Shown here: piece by piece, positions 1 to 8,600 of the stretch | Position numbering within the stretch: the stretch's first letter is position 1 | How the letters are laid out: each line of letters opens with the position of its first letter | Origin: SHVO01 sp041906145 | GTDB taxonomy: Bacteria; Pseudomonadota; Alphaproteobacteria; Rhodospirillales; Rhodospirillaceae | Length of the DNA stretch: 64,000 nt | Reading direction: 5' to 3' | Assembly (NCBI GenBank): GCA_041906145.1 | Contig: JAYRJU010000001.1 | Location: 434,001-498,000, forward strand | Program-made: the position numbers and the translations under genes | Notes under the pieces: model-generated | Told to the model about the DNA's origin: nothing | What the model saw: the letters and a program-made list of their open reading frames with translations, nothing else | The model's database searches: none

Positions 1-816
1 GAACAGGTTGCCGCCGATGTGGCGGCGTAAATCGCCGTCGGTGACGATGCCGATAAGATGGCCGTCCTTGTCGGTCACGCCGGCCACGCCGAAAGTCTTC
101 TGTGTCATGATCAGCACGACTTCCGACATCGGCGCGTCCGCGAACACCAGGGGAAGCTCCGAGCCCGCGTGCATCAGGTCTTCGACCTTGAACAGCTTGC
201 GGCCCAGATGGCCGCCTGGGTGGAACACCTTGTAGTCGTCTGCGGTGAAGCCGCGGCGCTCGAGCAAAGCGACAGCCAACGCGTCACCCAGGGCCAGGGT
301 CAGCGTGGTGGAAGTCGTCGGCGCTTCGACGATGGCGCAGGCCTCGCCGACCGGCGGCAGCGCGAGCACGACGTCGGCGCCCTGCGCGAGGGTGGATTTG
401 GGACGGCTGGTGATGGCGAGCAGCGGAATGCCGAAGCGGCGCGTATAGGCGACGAGATCGCGCAACTCACCCGCTTCGCCGGAATTGGAAATGGCGATGA
501 CCGCATCGCCCGGGGCGATCATGCCCATGTCGCCGTGGCTGGCTTCGCCCGCATGCACAAAAAAGGCCGGTGTTCCGGTGGAGGCCATGGTCGCGGCGAT
601 CTTGCGTCCGACATGGCCGCTTTTGCCCACGCCGGAAACGATCACGCGCCCGGTGACCTTGGAAAGGATATCGAGGCCGGAGGTAAAGGCGTCGCCGAGG
701 TTCTGCGCGAGCGCGTCCAAGCCCATGCGCGCATGTTCAAGAACACGGCGCGCCGAGGCTAGATCCGCGGCCTGCGAAGTGCTGGGTGACGCTGTCTTAG
801 ATGAAGTAACTGCCAT
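1..816 (-). CDS. kdsD: Arabinose-5-phosphate isomerase KdsD/KpsF, C-terminus cut by window edge
   Basis: Cytosolic isomerase converting ribulose-5-phosphate to arabinose-5-phosphate, the first step towards KDO for lipopolysaccharide. The 272 visible codons start at an ATG at 816 and read off the window. A SIS domain covers about residues 45-190, with SGVGKSGH at 61-68, AISNSGEAGEL near 108-118 and a later HPGGHLGRK. It is followed by the first CBS domain (FGVAGVTDKDGHLIGIVTDGD) and the start of the second. The family is usually 320-340 residues, so about 50 are missing. RNase D lies upstream on the same strand; rnd-kpsF-lptC-lptA-lptB-rpoN is a recurrent alphaproteobacterial order, so lpt genes are expected just outside the window. 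Confidence 0.93.
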   Translation of the reverse strand, partial: MAVTSSKTASPSTSQAADLASARRVLEHARMGLDALAQNLGDAFTSGLDILSKVTGRVIVSGVGKSGHVGRKIAATMASTGTPAFFVHAGEASHGDMGMIAPGDAVIAISNSGEAGELRDLVAYTRRFGIPLLAITSRPKSTLAQGADVVLALPPVGEACAIVEAPTTSTTLTLALGDALAVALLERRGFTADDYKVFHPGGHLGRKLFKVEDLMHAGSELPLVFADAPMSEVVLIMTQKTFGVAGVTDKDGHLIGIVTDGDLRRHIGGNLF

Positions 817-1018
817 TCGCCGAAATCGCCTGCTTTTTTCGCCGGCGCCCCCATAACGCTTCAATGTGGCTGGATGTGGGCCCGACCGGCGCCCCTGTCA
901 AAGAACCCTTTGCAAGAACGCGCGAAAGTATCGCCTGGGCGTCAAAAGGGGTCAACGGCACGATTGTTGCAGGGGGGGGTATACACCGCCGCGAAGGACG
1001 ACGGCGGAGACGGCGCGC

Positions 1019-1627
1019 CTAGTGGGCGAAAATGTCGTCCTCGGCCCAACCGGCGACATCGAGGGCGGCGCGGTCCGGCAGAAAGCCGAAACAAGCCGCG
1101 GCAAGGTGCGTGCGATTTTCCCGCGCGAGCAGTCGGTCCATCTCGACCTTCAAGCGGTGCAGATGAAGGACGTCGGCCGCCGCGTAGTCAATCTGCTCAG
1201 CGCTCAAGGTCTCGGCGCCCCAGTCGGAGGTCTGCTGCTGCTTCGAGATCTCGACCCCGAGAAGTTCCTTACACAGGTCCTTGAGGCCGTGCTTGTCGGT
1301 GTTTGTGCGCACCAGGCGCGAGGCCGTACGCGTGCAGTAAATCGGCGCGCAGCGCACCCCAAGGTGCTTGGCGATCATGGCGAGATCGAAGCGGGCGAAG
1401 TGAAAGATCTTCAGCAGCTTCGGGTCGGCAAGAACCGCCGCAAGCCGCTCGGCCTTCTGGCCGGGTACGATCTGAACGAGATGCGCGTGACTGTCGCCGC
1501 CCGAGAGCTGGACGACGCACAGACGGTCGCGATCGATGCGCAGACCCATGGTCTCGCTGTCGACGGCGATGCTGTCTTTAAAGGTGACATTGGCAGGCAG
1601 ATCGCCGCGGTGCAGGTAGTTCGTCAC
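1019..1627 (-). CDS. rnd: Ribonuclease D-like 3'-5' exonuclease
   Basis: DEDDy-family 3'-5' exoribonuclease, probably for tRNA or small-RNA 3' processing. The GTG at 1627 gives 202 residues and the N-terminus MTNYLHRGDLP, matching the short alphaproteobacterial RNase D proteins; an ATG at 1681 would add 18 residues that cross a hairpin. Exo I is AVDSETMGL (D23, E25), Exo II is HFARFDLAMI (D81) and Exo III is YAAADVLHLHRL (Y148, D152). There is no room for the HRDC domains of E. coli RNase D (about 375 residues), so this is the minimal catalytic form. It lies between tRNA-Leu and kdsD on the same strand. Confidence 0.9.
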   Translation of the reverse strand: MTNYLHRGDLPANVTFKDSIAVDSETMGLRIDRDRLCVVQLSGGDSHAHLVQIVPGQKAERLAAVLADPKLLKIFHFARFDLAMIAKHLGVRCAPIYCTRTASRLVRTNTDKHGLKDLCKELLGVEISKQQQTSDWGAETLSAEQIDYAAADVLHLHRLKVEMDRLLARENRTHLAAACFGFLPDRAALDVAGWAEDDIFAH

Positions 1628-1654
1628 GGGTGCCGCCCTTATTCGCCGCTTAGG

Positions 1655-1677
1655 AGACCGCGGAAAAGCCGCGGATC
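1655..1677 (-). other. Hairpin between tRNA-Leu and rnd
   Basis: An inverted repeat (CCGCGG arms around a short A-rich loop) sits between the 3' end of tRNA-Leu and the GTG start of rnd. No T-run follows it on the minus strand. It may protect or help process the tRNA 3' end, or act as a weak terminator. Its presence argues against the upstream ATG as the rnd start. Confidence 0.4.
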
Positions 1678-1685
1678 TCAAAAGA

Positions 1686-1772
<87 letters not shown>

Positions 1773-2033
1773 ATTTGTGCCGCCGCTCTTACGTTCGAGC
1801 GCCGGGGGTAGTGAACAGGGCGAGACGGATACAGGGCCACCCGCCCCTTGTCAATGCGAGCGAGGGTCGGGCAAGCGCTTTTGGCGAAACAGGATTTCCT
1901 ATTAAATCCCGGGGCGTTGACGAACTCGCCGCGCCGCCCGAGAGCGCCGCGCGGAGCGGTTGCCTCCCTTTCGGTTCTATGTCACTGAAAGGTTCTCCGG
2001 ACCAAGAACGGTTAGAAATCCGGGAGTGGGGAT

Positions 2034-3056
2034 ATGGCAGACAAGCTTATTACGGTCTTCGGCGGCTCCGGCTTCATCGGCAGCCATCTGGTGCGTCACC
2101 TCGCCGCGCAAGGCTGGCGCGTGCGCGTGGCCGTGCGCGACATCCGCAAGGCCTTGTTCCTGAAGCCATCGGGCGATCTCGGTCAGATTTCGCTCATCCC
2201 GGTCTCCATCACCGATCCGGCAAGTGTCGCCGCCGCCGTTCAGGGCGCGGATGCCGTCGTCAACCTGGTCGGGATTCTTTACGAGTCCAAGAAACGCACC
2301 TTCGAAGCGATGCATGAAAAAGGCGCCGAGACGGTCGCGCGCGCTGCGATGGCTGCCGGTGTGCGCCGCATGGTGCATCTGTCCGCGCTCGGTGCGAACG
2401 CGAGTTCGCCCTCCGCTTATGCGCGCAGCAAGGCCGCCGGTGAGCGCGCCGTGGCCGTCGCTTTCCCGTCCGCGACCATTATGCGTCCGTCGGTCGTGTT
2501 CGGCGCGGAAGACGGGTTCTTCAACCGGTTTGGCGCCATCGCGCAGAAGATGCCGGTGCTGCCGTATTTCACCGACGCCATTCCGCTGACGCCGGGCGGC
2601 GGCGGTTCCCGCTTCCAGCCGGTCTATGTAAGCGACGTCGTCGCCGCCATCGCCGCGGCGGTGAACGATCCGCGTCACCTGGGCAAGACCTATGAACTGG
2701 TGGGCCCGCGCGTTTACGAGATGCGCGCCATCCTCGATATCGTGAACCGCGAGACCATGCGCCGCCGGCCTATCATTGGCCTGCCGTATCTCGCGGCGGA
2801 CATCCCGGCACGGATCTTCAACGTGCTGCGTACGCTGATCGAGAAGATCCCGCCGGTTTCGCTGGGCGCGCCGTTCCTCACGCCGGATCAAGTGGTGCTG
2901 CTGCGCCTCGGCAGTGTCGCGACCGGCGTATTACCGGGCCTGGAAGCCTTCGGCATCGCGCCGACGGCCGCAGAAGTTGTGGTGCCGACATATCTGAAGC
3001 GGTTCCGCCCGATCCAGCAGACCAAGCGCCTGCGCCTGCAGCCGCGCAACGGCTAA
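2034..3056 (+). CDS. Complex I NDUFA9-like NAD(P)-dependent epimerase/reductase
   Basis: Atypical short-chain dehydrogenase/epimerase-family protein of 340 residues, related to the NDUFA9 accessory subunit of respiratory complex I. The Rossmann glycine motif GGSGFIGSHL is at about residues 9-18, and the body carries VVNLVGILYE and the family-typical IMRPSVVFGAEDGFFNRF. The ATG at 2034 follows GGGAGTGGGGAT, a good ribosome site. No signal peptide or membrane segment is seen. In bacteria these proteins are inferred to bind NADPH at complex I or to modify quinones or lipids; the substrate is unknown. It converges on uppP, a neighbour it often has in alphaproteobacteria. Confidence 0.85.
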   Translation: MADKLITVFGGSGFIGSHLVRHLAAQGWRVRVAVRDIRKALFLKPSGDLGQISLIPVSITDPASVAAAVQGADAVVNLVGILYESKKRTFEAMHEKGAETVARAAMAAGVRRMVHLSALGANASSPSAYARSKAAGERAVAVAFPSATIMRPSVVFGAEDGFFNRFGAIAQKMPVLPYFTDAIPLTPGGGGSRFQPVYVSDVVAAIAAAVNDPRHLGKTYELVGPRVYEMRAILDIVNRETMRRRPIIGLPYLAADIPARIFNVLRTLIEKIPPVSLGAPFLTPDQVVLLRLGSVATGVLPGLEAFGIAPTAAEVVVPTYLKRFRPIQQTKRLRLQPRNG

Positions 3057-3066
3057 CACCAGCCGC

Positions 3067-3879
3067 TTAAACCGGCGTCTGCCAGACAATCACGAGGATC
3101 ACTGCTCCGACGAGCAGACGGTAGATCGCGAACGGCGCGAAGCTGTGGCGCTTAAGCCATGCCATCATGATCGCGAGCGTGATGAGACCGGCGAAGAACG
3201 CCGCGCCGCCGATGCCCAGAAGCCACGGCTGCCACATCAGCCCGCCGCTCCTCGCCAGCGCCATGGCCTGAAGCACGCATGATCCCGCCAGCGCGGGCAT
3301 GCCGAGCAGCAGCGAGAAGCGCGCGGCGTCGACGCGCTCGTACCCGAGCGCGCGCGCGAACGTCATCGTGATGCTCGAACGGCTGACGCCGGGGACGAGG
3401 TAAGCAACCACCTGCGCGAGGGCGACGACGATCATATCGATATAGGACGCGTGCTCGAGCCGCTTGATGGTCATGCTCATGCGGTCGAGCACGAACAAGA
3501 AGGCGCCGCCGATGACGGCCGACCAGCCAACGATAGTGGGCGTGTACGCCGGAAAACTGAAATCCACAAAGGGGAGGGCAAAGACAATCGCGGCCACGGG
3601 AATGGTCGCAATAAGGAGTTGAAATGCCAAGCGCGCCCCGGGATCGCGCTTACCCTTGGCGGCGCGGACAAGACCAATCCCCATGTCCCAGAGGTCGCTC
3701 CAGAAGTACGCCATCATGGACAGGAGGAGCCCGACGCTGAGGGCCAGATAAACGATGCCACCGAGCGGCGGCGAAGCGGTAATCGCTTCAATAAGGGTCT
3801 GATGGGCCGCGCCGCCCAACGGTGCGATGTGGGCGATGCCCAACACCACAACTACTATCAGTTGTGCAATTCCTGCCAC
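3067..3879 (-). CDS. uppP: UppP/BacA-family undecaprenyl-diphosphatase homologue with altered first motif
   Basis: Polytopic membrane protein of 270 residues in the BacA family, which normally dephosphorylates undecaprenyl diphosphate for peptidoglycan and other surface polymers. The second motif PGVSRSS (163-169, R167) is intact, as is the membrane topology. The first motif, normally close to (T)EFLP(I/V)SSSGH, reads GIAHIAPLGGAAH (14-26). The catalytic Glu is therefore His17 and the Ser run is lost, while His26 is kept. Family membership is clear but catalytic activity is doubtful. The start is a GTG at 3879 behind GGGATGGG. It is transcribed away from gltDB. Confidence 0.85.
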   Translation of the reverse strand: MAGIAQLIVVVVLGIAHIAPLGGAAHQTLIEAITASPPLGGIVYLALSVGLLLSMMAYFWSDLWDMGIGLVRAAKGKRDPGARLAFQLLIATIPVAAIVFALPFVDFSFPAYTPTIVGWSAVIGGAFLFVLDRMSMTIKRLEHASYIDMIVVALAQVVAYLVPGVSRSSITMTFARALGYERVDAARFSLLLGMPALAGSCVLQAMALARSGGLMWQPWLLGIGGAAFFAGLITLAIMMAWLKRHSFAPFAIYRLLVGAVILVIVWQTPV

Positions 3880-4230
3880 GTCGCGCCCATCCCTACCCGC
3901 AACCCCTTTATATCACTAACCGATTCGCGACCATAGCGTCGCGTAACAGGCAAGTTGGTAATCAAATGATTACTATTTTTGAATCGGGGCAGCGGCGGAC
4001 CAGCTATCGATTCTGCCAATGCTAAATCCCGTTTTAATTTAGGTCAGCAATACTGACTTAACGCCAAGAATCTCGTGGCACTCCTGGGATTTGCCGCTTA
4101 TGGTCCGCCCGAAACCGGTCCCCGGCGTGAGCCGCGGCCCGTTTTCGCCCCGAGACAATATGTGCTTCGGCGGCGCCGTTCAGGAACGGCGCGCATCCGA
4201 ACCGCTTCTCAAGATGCAAAGGAAGCCGCG
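3880..4230. promoter_or_regulatory. Divergent uppP/gltD intergenic region with several dyads
   Basis: A 351-bp region without a gene between the starts of uppP and gltD. The middle (about 3950-4060) is AT-rich against a GC-rich background and holds three inverted repeats in a row: GTAATC-aaat-GATTAC (3958-3973), CTAAAT-N9-ATTTAG (4022-4042) and GTCAG-caata-CTGAC (4043-4057). A fourth, GCGCCGTTC-ag-GAACGGCGC (4173-4192), lies 38 nt before the gltD ATG and would be in its leader. These look like operators plus a leader structure controlling glutamate synthase. No GG-N10-GC sigma-54 core is visible. Confidence 0.5.
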
Positions 4231-5688
4231 ATGACGCGGAATATGCTGCAGTTCCTCCGTTTGGGTCAGGCGATGCCGTCGAAGCGCGCGGCGGATACGC
4301 GAAAAAAAGACTTCAACGAAATCTATGAGAAGTGGGCCGAGCCGGAAGCCGCCGACCAGTCGTCGCGCTGCGAACAATGCGGCATTCCATTTTGCCAGGT
4401 GCACTGCCCGGTTCAGAACAACATCCCCGATTGGCTCAAGCTGGTCGCCGAGGGACGTCTGGAAGAGGCCTATGCGGTCTCGTCGTCCACCAACAACATG
4501 CCCGAAGTCTGCGGCCGCATCTGCCCGCAAGACCGCCTGTGCGAAGGCTCCTGCGTGCTCGAGCAGTCCAAGCACGGCGCGGTCACCATCGGCGCCGTCG
4601 AGAAGTACATCACCGACACCGCGTGGGAACGCGGCTGGGTGAAGCCGGTGACGCCCGAGAAGGAACTTGAGCTGTCGGTCGGCATCATCGGCGCCGGCCC
4701 GGGCGGCCTCGCCGCCGCCGAGGAACTGCGCAAGCTGGGCTATCAGGTCACCGTGTACGACCGCTACGACCGCGCGGGCGGCCTGCTCATTTACGGCATC
4801 CCGGGGTTCAAGCTTGAAAAGTATGTCGTGGAGCGCCGCGCGAAGCTGCTGGAACAGTCGGGCGTGAAGTTCGTGTTGGGCGTGAACATCGGCACGGACG
4901 TGAGCTTCGCGGACCTGCGCAAGAAACACAGCTCGATCCTGATCGCGACGGGCGTCTACAAGGCGCGCGCGCTCAGCGTTCCCGGCGTCGGCGCCAACGG
5001 CGTCTTCCCGGCCATGACGTATCTGACCGCGTCCAATAAGAAGGATCTGGGCGACAAGGTGCCGGACTACGAAAACGGCAAACTGAACGCCAACGGCAAG
5101 AACGTCGTCGTCATCGGCGGCGGCGACACCGCCATGGATTGCGTGCGTACCGCGGTCCGTCAAGGCGCCAAGTCGGTGAAGTGCCTGTACCGCCGCGACC
5201 GGGAGAACATGCCGGGCTCGCAGCGCGAAGTCGCCAACGCCATCGAGGAAGGCGTCGAGTTCCTGTGGCTCAGCGCGCCGGAAGCGGTGCTGCATGATGG
5301 CGACAACAAAGCGACCGGAGTTCGTGCTGTTCGTATGCGCCTCGGCACACCGGATGCGTCGGGCCGCGCGAAGCCCGAAGAGATCGAAGGCTCGCAGTTC
5401 GTCGCGCCGGCGGACATCGTGATCGAGGCGCTTGGCTTCGATCCGGAAGATTTGCCGGTGATGTTCGGCGAACCGGGCCTCGGGCTCACGCGCTGGGGCA
5501 CGCTCAAAACCGACTTCCGCACCGCCATGACGACCATGGACGGCGTATTCGCCGCCGGCGACATCGTGCGCGGCGCGTCCCTCGTCGTGTGGGCAATCCG
5601 CGACGGCCGCGACGCGGCGGCCAGCATCCACCAGCATCTGCAAGGCGCCCGCACCTCGGCGCTCAACGAATTGCGCAAGGCTTCCTAA
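4231..5688 (+). CDS. gltD: Glutamate synthase (NADPH) small subunit
   Basis: Beta subunit of NADPH-GOGAT: it takes electrons from NADPH through FAD and passes them to the large subunit for glutamate synthesis from glutamine and 2-oxoglutarate. It has 485 residues. Two N-terminal 4Fe-4S cysteine clusters are visible: C47, C50, C55, C59 and C94, C98, C104, C108. An FAD-binding GAGPGG follows at about 154-159, then an NADPH-binding VVVIGGGDTAMDC in the second half. The ATG at 4231 follows AAAGGAAG with ideal spacing; the frame stays open upstream to 4075, but that sequence lacks family similarity. One nucleotide separates its stop from gltB. The order gltD-gltB is the reverse of E. coli. Confidence 0.95.
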   Translation: MTRNMLQFLRLGQAMPSKRAADTRKKDFNEIYEKWAEPEAADQSSRCEQCGIPFCQVHCPVQNNIPDWLKLVAEGRLEEAYAVSSSTNNMPEVCGRICPQDRLCEGSCVLEQSKHGAVTIGAVEKYITDTAWERGWVKPVTPEKELELSVGIIGAGPGGLAAAEELRKLGYQVTVYDRYDRAGGLLIYGIPGFKLEKYVVERRAKLLEQSGVKFVLGVNIGTDVSFADLRKKHSSILIATGVYKARALSVPGVGANGVFPAMTYLTASNKKDLGDKVPDYENGKLNANGKNVVVIGGGDTAMDCVRTAVRQGAKSVKCLYRRDRENMPGSQREVANAIEEGVEFLWLSAPEAVLHDGDNKATGVRAVRMRLGTPDASGRAKPEEIEGSQFVAPADIVIEALGFDPEDLPVMFGEPGLGLTRWGTLKTDFRTAMTTMDGVFAAGDIVRGASLVVWAIRDGRDAAASIHQHLQGARTSALNELRKAS

Positions 5689-5689
5689 G

Positions 5690-8600
5690 ATGAACGACAT
5701 CACGCATATCGATCCGTACCAAGAAAACGGCGAAGAGTTCGTCCGCAATTACCAGGCCAATGTCGCGAAGCTCACGGCCGCGCACGCCTACAACCCGGAA
5801 GACGAGAAAGATTCCTGCGGCGTCGGCATGGTCGCTTCGATCGACGGAAAACCGCGCCGCGAAGTCGTCGAATCGGCCATCGAATGCTTGAAGGTGCTGT
5901 TCCACCGCGGCGCCGTCGATGCCGATGGAAAAACGGGTGACGGCGCGGGCATTCATCTCGAAATCCCGCAGGCCTTTTTCCGCGAGCATGTGAGCCGCAC
6001 CGGCCACGTGATGCCGGAAAACGAGACTCTTTGCGTCGGCATGGTGTTCCTGCCGAAATCCGACCTCGGCGCGCAGGAAGTCTGCCGCACAATCGTCGAG
6101 AGCGAGATGCTCAACGCCGGTTACTACATCTACGGCTGGCGCCAGGTGCCGGTCGATATTTCGATCATCGGCGAGAAGGCCAACGCCACCCGCCCCGAAA
6201 TCGAACAGATCATGATCGCCAATCGCCGCGGCCTGACCGGCGACGATCTGGAGCGCAGCCTGTATCTCGTGCGCCGGCGCATCGAGAAGCGGGTAATGGA
6301 AGATCACATCAACAGCTTCTACATCTGCTCCTTGTCCTCGCGATCGATCATCTACAAGGGCATGTTCCTGGCCGAACAGCTGACGGCCTTCTATCCGGAC
6401 CTGTTGGACGCGCGTTTCGTGTCCTCTTTCGCGATCTATCACCAGCGCTATTCGACCAACACCTTCCCGACGTGGCACCTCGCCCAACCGTTCCGCATGC
6501 TCGCGCACAACGGCGAGATCAACACGCTGCTGGGCAACGTGAACTGGATGAAGGCGCATGAGTGCCGCCTGCATCACCCGTCGTTTGGCCCGCAGATCGA
6601 AGACCTGAAGCCGATCATCCAGCCGGGCGGCTCGGACTCGGCCACCCTCGACAACGTGTTCGAACTGCTGTGCCGCGCGGGCCGCAGCGCTCCGATGACG
6701 CGCTGCCTGCTGGTGCCGGAGAGCATCAGCCAGAACGCCGTGATGCCCGAGAGCCACCGCGACCTGTTCGGCTACTGCAACGCCGTCATGGAGCCGTGGG
6801 ACGGCCCCGGCGCCATGTGCGCCACCGACGGCCGTTGGGTGCTGGGTTACATGGACCGCAACGGTCTGCGCCCGATGCGCTACACGATCACCAAGGACGG
6901 CCTGCTCATCGTCGGCTCGGAAACGGGCATGGTGCGCGTGAACAATGCCGACGTCGTGGAAAAGGGCCGTGTCGGTCCGGGCCAGATGATCGGCATCGAC
7001 CTCAAGGAAGGCCGCCTCTACCACGACAAGGAACTGAAGGACTCGCTCGCCGGTAAGCAACCGTGGGGCCAGTGGATCAAGAACACCACGCACCTTGATT
7101 CGATCATAAAGTCGCCGAAGGCCGCGAAGTCGACGCTGACCCGCGAAGAACTGTTGCGCCGTCAGTTCGCCTACGGCCAGACGCTGGAAGACCTGGAGTT
7201 GATCCTTCATCCGATGGCGCTGGACGGCAAGGAAGCCATCGGCTCGATGGGTGACGATAGCCCGCTTGCGGTCCTTTCGGACAACTACCGGGGCCTGCAT
7301 CACTTCTTCCGCCAGAACTTCAGCCAGGTGACCAATCCGCCGATCGACTCATTGCGCGAAACCCGCGTGATGACGCTCAACACACGCCTCGGCAACCTCG
7401 GCAACATCCTCGACGAAGCCCCCGACCAGTGCGATCTCCTGCAGCTTTCGAGCCCGATGCTTACGACGGCGCAGTTCCAGGCCATGCGCAAGTACATGGA
7501 CGACACGGCCGGTGATATCGACTGTACGTTCGACGCCGACGGCGGGGAGAACGCCATGCGCGCCGCGCTGCAACGCATCCAGACGGAAGCCGAGGAAGCC
7601 GTGCGCGCCGGCAAGCGCCACGTCATCCTGTCGGACGAGAACGTCAGCGAGAAGCGCGTCGCCCTGCCGATGATTCTGGCGGCGGCGAGCGTGCATACGC
7701 ATCTCATCCGTCAGAAGCTGCGCACGTTCACCTCGGTCAACGTCCGGTCGGGTGAAGCGCTGGATGTGCACTATTTCGCGGTACTCATCGGCGTCGGCTC
7801 GACGACCGTGAACGCCTACCTCGCCGAAGAAGCGGTGGCGGACCGCCATCGCCGCGGCCTGTTCGGCGATCACTCGCTGGAAGAAGTGCTGAAGCGCTAT
7901 CAGAAGGCCATCGGCGACGGCCTGCTCAAGATCATGTCCAAGATGGGCATTTCGGTCATCAGCTCGTACCGCGGCGGTTACAACTTCGAATCCATCGGCC
8001 TCTCGCGTTCATTGGTCGCGGAGTTCTTCCCGGGCATGAGCTCGCGCATCTCGGGCCTCGGCCTCGCCGGGATCCAGAAGAAGGTGTTGGAGCAGCACCA
8101 GCGCGCGTTCCGCACCAACGTCGTGACCTTGCCGGTCGGCGGTTTCTACCGTTACCGCGCCCGTTCGGGCGAAGGTCATGGCCACGACGGCCGCCTGATC
8201 CACATCCTGCAGCAGGCCGTGGAGAAGGACGCCTACGTCACGTACCAGAAGTATGCGGAAGGCGTACGCAAGCTGCCGCCGCTCCACTTACGTGACCTGC
8301 TCGACTTCCGTCCGGTGACCAAGCCGATCGGCGCGGAGTTCGTGGAATCCACCACGGAGATCAGAAAGCGTTTCGTGACGCCGGGCATGTCCCTCGGCGC
8401 GCTTGGTCCCGAGGCGCACGGCACGCTGAACATCGCCATGAACCGGATCGGCGCGAAGTCTGACTCGGGTGAAGGCGGTGAAGTGCGCTCGCGCTACAAG
8501 CCGGCCCCGAATGGCGACAACGCCAACTCGGCCATCAAACAAATTGCGTCTGGACGCTTTGGTGTTACCGCGGAATATCTGAATCAGTGCCGCGAAATCG

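Noticed and set aside
4073..4110. Possible sigma-54 promoter before gltD (GTGGCACTCC...TTTGCC)
   Set aside because: The GG and GC elements are 14 nt apart; sigma-54 requires 10.
4075..4230. N-terminal extension of GltD by 52 residues
   Set aside because: The extension has no family similarity, crosses the leader dyad, and a good ribosome site precedes the ATG at 4231.
5663..7303. Long minus-strand open frame opposite gltB (546 codons)
   Set aside because: Its composition is rich in His, Arg, Ala and Asp as expected of an antisense shadow, and gltB is fully conserved on the other strand.
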